A stretch of DNA of 32,410 bases. Source: Commensalibacter papalotli (lineage in GTDB: Bacteria > Pseudomonadota > Alphaproteobacteria > Acetobacterales > Acetobacteraceae). Both the position numbers and the translations under genes were made by a program. The stretch spans positions 1-32,410 of the forward strand of contig NZ_CAMXCI010000009.1 in assembly GCF_947179115.1 (NCBI RefSeq), in the 5' to 3' direction. Of the stretch, positions 7,234 to 14,661 are shown piece by piece (positions within the stretch are counted from its first letter, which is position 1; every line of letters starts with the position of its first letter). Below the pieces are notes generated by a model. The model was given only the letters and a program-made list of their open reading frames with translations, made no database searches and was not told where the DNA came from.

Positions 7234-8610
7234 ATGGCTTATAAAACGGTTAATCCTTTCACAAACAAAGAAGTCAAATCTTTTACATCATTAACAGAAC
7301 AAGAAGTTACTGCAAAAATTGATCAAGCAGATGCTTGTTATAAAGAATGGCGTAAAACTGATTTTGCAACACGTCGTGCAGTGATGAAAAAAGCTGCAAC
7401 CATTATGCGTGAAAATAAAGCAAAATTTGCAGGCCTTGTTACTTTGGAAATGGGCAAATTAATTTCTGATGCTGAGGGTGAAGTCGATTTAACAGCTGAT
7501 ATTTTTGATTATTATGCTGATAATGCAGAAGAATTCCTAGCTCCTGAAATATTAAAACCAAAAGATGGTAGAAAAGCATATGTTGAACATGATTCTATTG
7601 GGATCATTTTATGCGTTGAGCCTTGGAACTTTCCATATTACCAATTAGTACGTGTAGCAGCTACAAATCTTATGGCTGGTAACGTTGTGATGGTAAAACA
7701 TGCTTCTATCGTTCCTCAATGTGCTGAAGCATTCGAACAATTAATGTTAGATGCAGGTGCGCCAAAAGGTGCATATACAAATCTATTCGTAGATTCAAAA
7801 CATATTGCTGCAATTATTCACGATCGTCGTATTCGTGGTGTAGCAGTAACAGGCAGTGAAAAAGCAGGTGCTTCTGTTGCTGGTGAAGCTGGTAAAGCTT
7901 TGAAAAAATCTACTATGGAATTGGGTGGCAGTGATGCTTTCATCGTTCTGGAAGATGCAGATTTAGATAAAGCCTGTAAATGGGGTATCTGGGGACGTAT
8001 GAACAACACAGGACAATGTTGTGTTGCCGCAAAACGTTTCATTGTTGTTGAATCTGTTGCAGATAAATTGTTAAAACAATTAACAGAATGTCTATCTAAT
8101 TTAAAAGCTGGGGATCCAATGGATCGCAGCACAACACTTGGACCATTATCTTCTGAAGAAGCAGCAAAAGAAATTGCTGAATTAACAGCAACTGCTATTA
8201 AACATGGTGCGAAAGCTGTTGTTGGTGGTAAACGTCCAGATATGCCAGGTGCATTTATGGAAGCAACCATTTTAACAAATATTACCAAAGAAAACCCTGT
8301 ATTTTACAGAGAATTCTTCGGGCCTGTTATTATGTTCTTTACAGTTCCTGATGAAAAAGCAGCTATTGCTCTTGCGAATGATTCAGAGTTTGGATTGGGC
8401 GGAACTGTATTCTCTAATAATATTGAACGCGCACAAAAAGTTGCAAGTCAAATTGATACAGGGATGGTCTTTATTAACCGTCCAACATGGACAAGTCCAG
8501 ACCTTCCATTCGGTGGCGTAAAACACTCTGGTTATGGTCGTGAGCTTTCAAAAGAAGGCATTATGGAATTTGTAAATCGTAAATTGATTTATATTGAAAA
8601 CAAAGGCTAA
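7234..8610 (+). CDS. NAD(P)-dependent aldehyde dehydrogenase, Sad/YneI-type succinate-semialdehyde dehydrogenase
   Basis: This 458-residue class I aldehyde dehydrogenase oxidises an aldehyde to its acid. Catalytic elements are PWNFP (Asn132), Lys155 in VMVKHAS, general base Glu229 in MELGGSD, and the nucleophile in NTGQCC (Cys263 by alignment with the usual GQ-x-C). The KHA at the cofactor-binding lysine, the short N-terminus, and the long match through ALKKSTMELGGSDAFIVL and FGGVKHSGYGRELS point to the E. coli Sad (YneI) subgroup, which acts on succinate semialdehyde. Exact substrate is inferred. GGAG lies about 12 bases before the ATG. It is followed by a strong terminator and has no operon partner. 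Codon use looks like a well-expressed gene. Confidence 0.88.
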   Translation: MAYKTVNPFTNKEVKSFTSLTEQEVTAKIDQADACYKEWRKTDFATRRAVMKKAATIMRENKAKFAGLVTLEMGKLISDAEGEVDLTADIFDYYADNAEEFLAPEILKPKDGRKAYVEHDSIGIILCVEPWNFPYYQLVRVAATNLMAGNVVMVKHASIVPQCAEAFEQLMLDAGAPKGAYTNLFVDSKHIAAIIHDRRIRGVAVTGSEKAGASVAGEAGKALKKSTMELGGSDAFIVLEDADLDKACKWGIWGRMNNTGQCCVAAKRFIVVESVADKLLKQLTECLSNLKAGDPMDRSTTLGPLSSEEAAKEIAELTATAIKHGAKAVVGGKRPDMPGAFMEATILTNITKENPVFYREFFGPVIMFFTVPDEKAAIALANDSEFGLGGTVFSNNIERAQKVASQIDTGMVFINRPTWTSPDLPFGGVKHSGYGRELSKEGIMEFVNRKLIYIENKG

Positions 8611-8656
8611 TATTTAATTATATACTTGTGTAATTAAATATCAGACGGTAAGTTTT

Positions 8657-8695
8657 AAAGAAGGATTGGTAATAAAACCAATCCTTCTTTTTTAT
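8657..8695 (+). terminator. Strong rho-independent terminator after the aldehyde dehydrogenase
   Basis: A perfect 14-bp stem, AAAGAAGGATTGGT (8657-8670) with ACCAATCCTTCTTT (8677-8690), encloses a 6-base loop and is followed by a T run. Confidence 0.9.
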
Positions 8696-8702
8696 TAAAT
8701 AG

Positions 8703-9713
8703 ATGGTTTTCAAAATTATGGTCTCTTTTGTTGAAAAACGACATCAATTTTTGCGTTGTGGGATTGCATTTGGCCAAGATCGTTGTTTAGAAATTGGTGC
8801 TTTGGTTGATCCAGTCTTGCGTCGTCAGGATGGAAATATTTTTTATGCAGATCATTTGTCAACGGAAAATTTGAAAAAACAATTTTCATGGGATAAAAAA
8901 TTTAATTTTGAACGTTTAGTAGAAGTGGATTATGTTTGGGATAATCATCAACCTTTGAAAGAATGTGTAAAAGGTTCATTTGATTATGTGATAGCTTCTC
9001 ATGTAGGAGAGCATGTACCTAATTTGATAGGCTGGATTAATCAAATCGGTGATGTTTTAACTCCAAATGGTCAGTTACGTCTTGCCTTGCCAGATGGTCG
9101 TTATTCTTTCGATATGAAAAGACAAGAGAGCAGGCTTTCTGATTTGCTTGCTGCATGGATGAAAAAATCGTACTGCCCAGAGACGCATTTAGTATTAGAT
9201 TTTGCTTTAAATAAAGTCGATGATCAATTAGTGCAAGATATGCATCGTCGTTATATCAAAGATTTTGATGCTTCAGATTTGCCCAGTCAATTTCCGTTTT
9301 CAGAAGTTTTAGAATGGGGGGAAAGAACGCTTAACCCTAATCATTATGAAGATGTTCATTGCTGGGTATTACATTTAAACTTATTAGCTCGCTTTATGAT
9401 TATTTTATCAAAAAATAATTTGATTAAAATGGCTTGTGCTGGATGGCATGATATTGATCCTCCTAATACTTATGAATTTATAGTTTACTTGACACCAGAG
9501 ATGGATACGGAAAAGCGTGTTGCAAGTTGGGAAGATTTATACATACAAACTAAAAAAGCAACAGTTTCTTATGATAACTTAACACAAGAAACTATTGAGT
9601 TGTTCAAACAAGAAAATATTCAATTAAGAGAAGAACTTAATTCAATGTATGCATCTTCATCATGGCGCATAACAGCTCCGTTACGCGCGATAATGAAGAG
9701 ATTAAAGCGCTAG
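8703..9713 (+). CDS. SAM-dependent methyltransferase-like protein of a polysaccharide locus
   Basis: This is a 336-residue soluble protein. CLEIGALVDPVL near residue 28 is the glycine-loop (motif I) of a class I methyltransferase. FDYVIASHVGEHVPNLIGWI (about 93-112), followed by LTPNGQLRLALPDGRYSF, matches the acidic strand and post-motif region of the Methyltransf_11 group. The C-terminus has a short coiled-coil-like stretch, then SSSWRITAPLRAI, a tail common on surface-polysaccharide glycosyltransferases and methyltransferases. It lies end to end with ugd, and the two stop codons are immediately adjacent (9711-9713 and 9716-9714). I infer a role in decorating an exopolysaccharide or lipopolysaccharide. 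The start is uncertain: ATG at 8703 lies just after the upstream terminator with no clear ribosome site, and ATG at 8718 is an alternative. Confidence 0.7.
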   Translation: MVFKIMVSFVEKRHQFLRCGIAFGQDRCLEIGALVDPVLRRQDGNIFYADHLSTENLKKQFSWDKKFNFERLVEVDYVWDNHQPLKECVKGSFDYVIASHVGEHVPNLIGWINQIGDVLTPNGQLRLALPDGRYSFDMKRQESRLSDLLAAWMKKSYCPETHLVLDFALNKVDDQLVQDMHRRYIKDFDASDLPSQFPFSEVLEWGERTLNPNHYEDVHCWVLHLNLLARFMIILSKNNLIKMACAGWHDIDPPNTYEFIVYLTPEMDTEKRVASWEDLYIQTKKATVSYDNLTQETIELFKQENIQLREELNSMYASSSWRITAPLRAIMKRLKR

Positions 9714-11045
9714 TTATTTTTGAGGTCTACCCACGGAGTGATATTGAATTCCTTGATCTTTCATAACTCTAGGGTTGTAAATATTACGCAAATCAATCAC
9801 TAGAGGTTGTTTCATCCAACTTTTTAGATTGTTAGTTGATAAAGAACGGAATTCATTCCATTCGGTTAAAATAACCAAAGCATCAGCATCAGTTGCTGCA
9901 TCTTGGATACTATTACAATATTGTACAGAACGAGGTAGTAAAGGTTTTGCTTTGTCATTACCAATAGGATCAAAGGCTTTGATAATTGCGCCTTCCTCTA
10001 CTAAGCGATGAATAATAGGTAAAGATGAGGACTCGCGCATATCATCGGTATCAGGTTTAAAGGTTAGCCCTAAAATAGCAATGGTTTTATTGTTAACGTT
10101 GCCTTCACAGAGTTGAATAATACGTCCACTCATACTGGTTTTTCTAGCATCATTAGCCTGGGCGGCCATTTCAATCATACGAACAGGGCTGCCTGCTTCT
10201 TGGGCAATACGAATCAAAGCAAGAGTATCTTTTGGAAAACAAGATCCTCCAAAACCAGGACCTGGCTGTAAAAAATATTTTCCAATACGAGGGTCCAGTC
10301 CCATACCTTTGGTGATATCCTCGATATTTCCTCCAACTTGCTCACATAAATCTGCTAGTTCGTTGACGTAAGAGAGTTTCATTGCAAGGAAACAATTAGA
10401 GGCATATTTCGCAAGTTCAGCACTTTCTAAATTGGTAAATAGAATAGGTGTCTCACGTTGAAATAAAGGTTGGTAAAGGCGTATCATAACATCTTGAGCT
10501 TTTTTACCTTGGTCTTCTTTATCTTTTTCAATGCCAATAATTACACGATCAGGATTCATACAATCTTTAATTGCATCGCCTTCACGTAAAAATTCAGGAT
10601 TTGAGGCTACATCAAATTCAAGGTCAGGATTTTTTTGTCTGATAATTTGTGCGATACGGCGGCTCGTCCCCACAGGAACAGTTGATTTTGTAACAATAAC
10701 TGCATATTGCTTTAAGTGCGTAGCAATTTGTAATGCGGCTTGATGAACATACGTCATATCCGCGTGACCATCTCCATTACGAGGTGGGGTTCCAACAGCA
10801 ATGAAAATCGCTTCACATTCAGGAATTGCTTCTTCTATTTTATCAAAGAATTTTAAACGATTTGCTTTAATATTGTTATTGACGAGGATATCCAAACCAG
10901 GTTCATATATCGGAATTTTACCTTTTTTTAAAGCATTAAGGCGATCAGGGTTAGTTTCTACAACGTTAACGTTTAATCCAAATTCAGCAAAACATGTTGC
11001 TGAGACCAAACCGACATATCCTCCACCAATCATTGCTATACGCAC
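9714..11045 (-). CDS. ugd: UDP-glucose 6-dehydrogenase
   Basis: This 443-residue enzyme oxidises UDP-glucose twice with NAD+ to UDP-glucuronate, a precursor for acidic surface polysaccharides. Motifs seen are GGGYVGLV (7-14, Rossmann NAD binding), STVPVGT (121-127), SNPEFLREGDAI (148-159), catalytic Lys213 and Asn217 in LAKYASN, nucleophile Cys269 in GFGGSCFPKD, and FKPDTDDMRESSS in the C-terminal UDP-binding domain. Length is typical. AGGAG lies upstream of the ATG. It converges with the methyltransferase gene with no spacer, so the two 3' ends share their flanking DNA, and no terminator is visible between them. Confidence 0.96.
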   Translation of the reverse strand: MRIAMIGGGYVGLVSATCFAEFGLNVNVVETNPDRLNALKKGKIPIYEPGLDILVNNNIKANRLKFFDKIEEAIPECEAIFIAVGTPPRNGDGHADMTYVHQAALQIATHLKQYAVIVTKSTVPVGTSRRIAQIIRQKNPDLEFDVASNPEFLREGDAIKDCMNPDRVIIGIEKDKEDQGKKAQDVMIRLYQPLFQRETPILFTNLESAELAKYASNCFLAMKLSYVNELADLCEQVGGNIEDITKGMGLDPRIGKYFLQPGPGFGGSCFPKDTLALIRIAQEAGSPVRMIEMAAQANDARKTSMSGRIIQLCEGNVNNKTIAILGLTFKPDTDDMRESSSLPIIHRLVEEGAIIKAFDPIGNDKAKPLLPRSVQYCNSIQDAATDADALVILTEWNEFRSLSTNNLKSWMKQPLVIDLRNIYNPRVMKDQGIQYHSVGRPQK

Positions 11046-11394
11046 AATTACTCTCCTAGTATGGTTTAAAGGTTTATAAAATAAAATATATCGTGATTTA
11101 AGGTTCGGTAAAGAAAAATATTAATAATATGGTAGGTTAAATGAAAAAAGATCATACAAGTCGGCTATTTATATCTAATGGATGACAAGACAAGTATTAT
11201 TTCATAAATCCAAGAAATATTTTTGTTTTTTGTAATCTTGCGATAATATTTATTTTGTAACAGCTTAACAAAATAGGTAATATGCGATTTACAATTATCA
11301 TGTTAAGTCTTTTAAGACATAAGTTAACTATGAAAGCAGTTACCGCATTGGTGCTATTTAACAAAAAGAATAATTATCATAAAGGTTGTGTAGT
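11046..11394. other. Divergent intergenic region between ugd and mlaE
   Basis: These 349 bases must hold the promoters for ugd (minus) and for mlaE-mlaF-radA (plus). It is AT-rich. The only compact symmetry is GTCTTTTAAGAC near 11308-11319, and no confident -35/-10 pair stands out. AAAGG at 11381-11385 is the ribosome-binding site of mlaE. Confidence 0.5.
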
Positions 11395-12192
11395 GTGATA
11401 CGACAATTGAGTAAACCTTTGTTATGGATTGCTTTGTTGGGGCGCATGGTTTTGAATGGCATCCAAGAGGCAGGTGCTTTGGCCTTATTTGCGTTACAAG
11501 GTGTTCTAGCTATTTTTTCTCCTCCATTTTATTGGCGCATTTTTGTCGGCAGTATGATTAATATTGGATATTTATCACTACCTGTTGTCGCATTAACAGC
11601 GCTTTTCTCAGGAGGGGTGATTGCGTTGCAATCTTATACTGGGATGGCGCAATATCATGTAGATAGTGCAATTGCTAGTATTGTTGTTCTGGCAGTGACT
11701 CGTGAATTGGGGCCTGTTTTGGCTGGATTGATGGTGGCTGGACGTGTTGGTGCTGCGATGGCGGCAGAAATTGGCACGATGCAGGTTACCAATCAGATTG
11801 ATGCTTTGCGAACATTATCAACAAATCCAATTAAATATCTAGTTGCTCCTCGTTTGTTAGCTGCAACGATTGCGCTACCTTTTTTGGTGATTATTGCCGA
11901 TATTTTAGGGGTCTTGGGTGGATTTACTGTTTCTATCATGAAGCTGGGGTTCACACCCCAAGGATATATTATGGCAACTTTCAACGCTGTTAAACCAATG
12001 GATATTACGATTGGGCTGGTTAAGGCAGGCGTATTTGGCTTTTTAATCGCGTTAATGGGATGTTATCATGGGTATCGCAGCAAAGGGGGTGCACAAGGTG
12101 TTGGGGCGTCAACAACGGCTGCTGTGGTTGCAGCATCTATTTTGCTCTTAGTTTTTGATTATTTATTAACGGATATTTTCTTTTCAAAATGA
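11395..12192 (+). CDS. mlaE: MlaE-family lipid ABC transporter permease
   Basis: This is a 265-residue inner-membrane permease with five or six hydrophobic segments and the MlaE signature region (VTRELGPVLAGLMVAGRVGAAM, then AEIGTMQVTNQIDALRTL). In the Mla pathway this subunit, with ATPase MlaF and the MCE protein MlaD, moves phospholipids between the inner membrane and a periplasmic carrier, keeping the outer membrane asymmetric. I prefer GTG at 11395: AAAGG at 11381-11385 is nine bases away, whereas the in-frame TTG at 11386 directly abuts that site. The stop overlaps the mlaF ATG by four bases (ATGA), a sign of translational coupling. No mlaD follows. Confidence 0.88.
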   Translation: MIRQLSKPLLWIALLGRMVLNGIQEAGALALFALQGVLAIFSPPFYWRIFVGSMINIGYLSLPVVALTALFSGGVIALQSYTGMAQYHVDSAIASIVVLAVTRELGPVLAGLMVAGRVGAAMAAEIGTMQVTNQIDALRTLSTNPIKYLVAPRLLAATIALPFLVIIADILGVLGGFTVSIMKLGFTPQGYIMATFNAVKPMDITIGLVKAGVFGFLIALMGCYHGYRSKGGAQGVGASTTAAVVAASILLLVFDYLLTDIFFSK

Positions 12193-12986
12193 CCCAATCT
12201 GTTCCCAAAATACGTATTCGTAATTTATCTAAATCATTTGGCAGTAATCACGTTTTGCGTGATGTCAGTATGGATGTTGAAGCAGGCACTTCTTTTGTAA
12301 TTATAGGAGGGTCTGGTAGTGGGAAATCTGTTTTATTACGGTGTATTTTGGGATTAATGGTTCCAGATAGTGGCAGTATTGAAATTGATGGACAAAATAT
12401 TTTTGATTTGTCCTCTGCACAGCGTAATGAAAAGTTACAACAAATGGGAATGTTGTTTCAAAATGCAGCATTGTTTGACAGTTTACCTATTTGGCAGAAT
12501 GTAGCATTTGCTTTGTTATATGGTCATCGCAAGAATAAATCAAAAGTTAGTCGTAATGAAGCCTATGATACAGCCTGTCGCGTCCTAGAGTTGGTTGGGT
12601 TAGATCCCGATATTGTTGGATATTTGTATCCTGATGAATTATCAGGTGGGATGCAAAAACGAGTTGGTTTGGCCAGGGCGATTGCTTCAAAACCAGAAAT
12701 TATTTTTTTTGATGAACCAACAACAGGATTAGACCCTATTATGGGTGCTGTTATTGATGAACTGATAAAAAGTTGCGTGGATCAATTAGGCTCGACAGCG
12801 ATTGCAATCACGCATGATATGGCATCTGCACAGCGTATTGGGGATCATGCGGCTATGTTGTACAAAGGGGAACTTATTTGGCAAGGAAAAGCCAATGAGT
12901 TATTAACGACGAATAATCCTTATGTGCATCAGTTTACGCATGGTTTACGTCAAGGGCCTATTAAGGTTGAAACAAAGATAAAATAG
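12189..12986 (+). CDS. mlaF: MlaF-family ABC transporter ATP-binding protein
   Basis: This 265-residue cytosolic ATPase partners MlaE. Visible elements are the Walker A GGSGSGKS (40-47), Q-loop Gln91 in MLFQNAALFDSL (the FQ.AALFDS form is typical of MlaF rather than other importers), signature LSGGMQKR (151-158), Walker B with catalytic Glu in FFDEPTTGLDP, and the switch His in AITHDM. It overlaps mlaE by four bases. radA begins nine bases after its stop, so all three are likely co-transcribed. The MCE-domain subunit normally next in such operons is not in the window. Confidence 0.92.
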   Translation: MTQSVPKIRIRNLSKSFGSNHVLRDVSMDVEAGTSFVIIGGSGSGKSVLLRCILGLMVPDSGSIEIDGQNIFDLSSAQRNEKLQQMGMLFQNAALFDSLPIWQNVAFALLYGHRKNKSKVSRNEAYDTACRVLELVGLDPDIVGYLYPDELSGGMQKRVGLARAIASKPEIIFFDEPTTGLDPIMGAVIDELIKSCVDQLGSTAIAITHDMASAQRIGDHAAMLYKGELIWQGKANELLTTNNPYVHQFTHGLRQGPIKVETKIK

Positions 12987-12995
12987 AGGTTCTTA

Positions 12996-14411
12996 GTGGC
13001 GAAAAAGCCAATTAAACAATTTGTTTGCCAAAGTTGTGGTTCTGTTTATTCAAAATGGATGGGGCGTTGTGACGCTTGTGGTGAATGGAATACGATTGAG
13101 GAAGAACAAGTCCAAGCAACGCCTTTATCTGTTATTGATCATCAACGTGGGCAAAAGATTGTTTTTGCTGGATTAGATGGTGATAGTGCCCCACCACCTC
13201 GGCAAGAGGTTGGGATTGCAGAACTTGATCGAGTTTTAGGTGGTGGGTTGGTTCAATCATCAGTTGGTTTGGTTGGTGGCGATCCCGGGATTGGTAAATC
13301 GACTTTGTTATTACAAGCTGCGTGTGCTTTATCCAAACAAGGTCGGCGTGTTCTTTATATTTCTGGTGAAGAGTCAATTAATCAGATCAGAATGCGTGCT
13401 AATCGTCTGGGGCTAGAAGATAGCGAACAACGCAAAAATATCGAACTGGCAGCTTGTATTAATGTATCGGATATTTTAGCTACTCTAGAAACAGAGCAAA
13501 ATATTAGCTTGGTGATTATTGATTCAATTCAAACGATGTGGCTGGATAGTATTAATGGAGCCCCTGGAACAGTCAGCCAAGTAAGGGCTTCCGCTTTTGA
13601 GCTTATTCGTTTAGCCAAGAAAAAAGAATTTTCCTTGATATTTGTAGGGCATGTGACCAAAGAAGGATCTTTAGCAGGCCCCAGAGTATTAGAACATATG
13701 GTCGATGCGGTTCTCTATTTTGAAGGGGATCGTGGACATCAATTCCGTATTTTAAGAGCTGCTAAAAATCGTTTTGGTGCAACGGATGAGATTGGTGTTT
13801 TTTCTATGACAGGTGAGGGGCTGGTTGAGGTTTCTAACCCATCGGCTCTATTCCTTGCAGAACGTCATGGAAATATTGCAGGCTCAGCCGTTTTTGCGGG
13901 ACTTGAAGGAACACGCCCTGTTTTATTAGAAGTACAAGCTTTATTGGCTCCTAAAGCCGGAGATTCAGCACCTAGACGCACCGTTATAGGGTGGGACGGT
14001 ACGCGTTTAAATATGTTGTTAGCTATTTTGGAAACACGATGTGCTTTGCGGTTTAATAGTGTTGATGTGTATTTAAACATGGCAGGTGGTTTGCGTATCA
14101 GTGAACCCGCAGCTGATTTAGCCGTTGCAGCAGCATTAGTTTCAGCCCTTACACGACAACCGACTTCTCCTGGTTCTGTTTTTTTCGGTGAGATTGGATT
14201 GTCTGGTGAAGTCCGCCAAGTTCCTCAAGCAGATCTTCGCGTCAAAGAAGCGCATAAATTAGGTTTTGATGAGATTATTTTGCCTAAACGTATTGCTAGA
14301 GGAAATACAAAACTATCAACGCCTAAAGGATTGCGATTGGTAGAAACTGGGCATATTACGGATTTGGTTTCTCAATTTATTGATAAACAAGGAATAGAAG
14401 CGTCGAAATAA
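12996..14411 (+). CDS. radA: DNA repair protein RadA/Sms
   Basis: This 471-residue RecA-like ATPase and DnaB-type helicase promotes branch migration in homologous recombination. Order of domains: four-cysteine zinc finger (Cys11, Cys14, Cys25, Cys28), Walker A GGDPGIGKS (94-102), Walker B LVIIDSIQT, the RadA-specific KNRFG (257-261), and a C-terminal Lon-protease-like domain from about 290. The start is GTG at 12996 with AGAGG upstream. The last third of this gene (about 13985-14411) is repeated in decayed form at 17469-17861, beyond the Hint gene. Confidence 0.96.
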   Translation: MAKKPIKQFVCQSCGSVYSKWMGRCDACGEWNTIEEEQVQATPLSVIDHQRGQKIVFAGLDGDSAPPPRQEVGIAELDRVLGGGLVQSSVGLVGGDPGIGKSTLLLQAACALSKQGRRVLYISGEESINQIRMRANRLGLEDSEQRKNIELAACINVSDILATLETEQNISLVIIDSIQTMWLDSINGAPGTVSQVRASAFELIRLAKKKEFSLIFVGHVTKEGSLAGPRVLEHMVDAVLYFEGDRGHQFRILRAAKNRFGATDEIGVFSMTGEGLVEVSNPSALFLAERHGNIAGSAVFAGLEGTRPVLLEVQALLAPKAGDSAPRRTVIGWDGTRLNMLLAILETRCALRFNSVDVYLNMAGGLRISEPAADLAVAAALVSALTRQPTSPGSVFFGEIGLSGEVRQVPQADLRVKEAHKLGFDEIILPKRIARGNTKLSTPKGLRLVETGHITDLVSQFIDKQGIEASK

Positions 14412-14579
14412 GTTTTTAAAAACGATATCGATACAATCTAAAGTAGTAAAAACTATATATCTTTCATAAAAAATCAATTATAGATAGAAAATTTAATTGA
14501 CTATATGTGCTTTTCACGCTAGTTCTCGATTAATTGCGTGGGATTTATAAATGATAGCTTGAAACATTAGTAACCCATT

Positions 14580-14621
14580 ATAATAATAAATAATAAAATG
14601 ATAATAATAAATAATAAGATG
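14580..14621 (+). repeat. 21-bp tandem repeat, two copies, upstream of the first Hint gene
   Basis: Units 14580-14600 and 14601-14621 are built of ATA/AAT triplets and end in AAATG and AGATG. They differ by one base. The array lies about 40 bases before the ATG at 14662, in the promoter/leader position of the Hint gene. Confidence 0.8.
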
Positions 14622-14661
14622 TTAATTAGTTTAAGTTTTTATTTTAAAAATAGGTATATAT

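Noticed and set aside
7818..8288. A 156-codon open frame antisense to the aldehyde dehydrogenase
   Set aside because: It is opposite catalytic motifs of a well-supported gene and has low-complexity, shadow-like composition.
9711..9716. Adjacent stop codons of the methyltransferase gene and ugd as a special signal
   Set aside because: It is compact convergent packing; no extra structure is present.
11386..11394. TTG at 11386 as the mlaE start
   Set aside because: It directly abuts the AAAGG ribosome site; GTG at 11395 has correct spacing.
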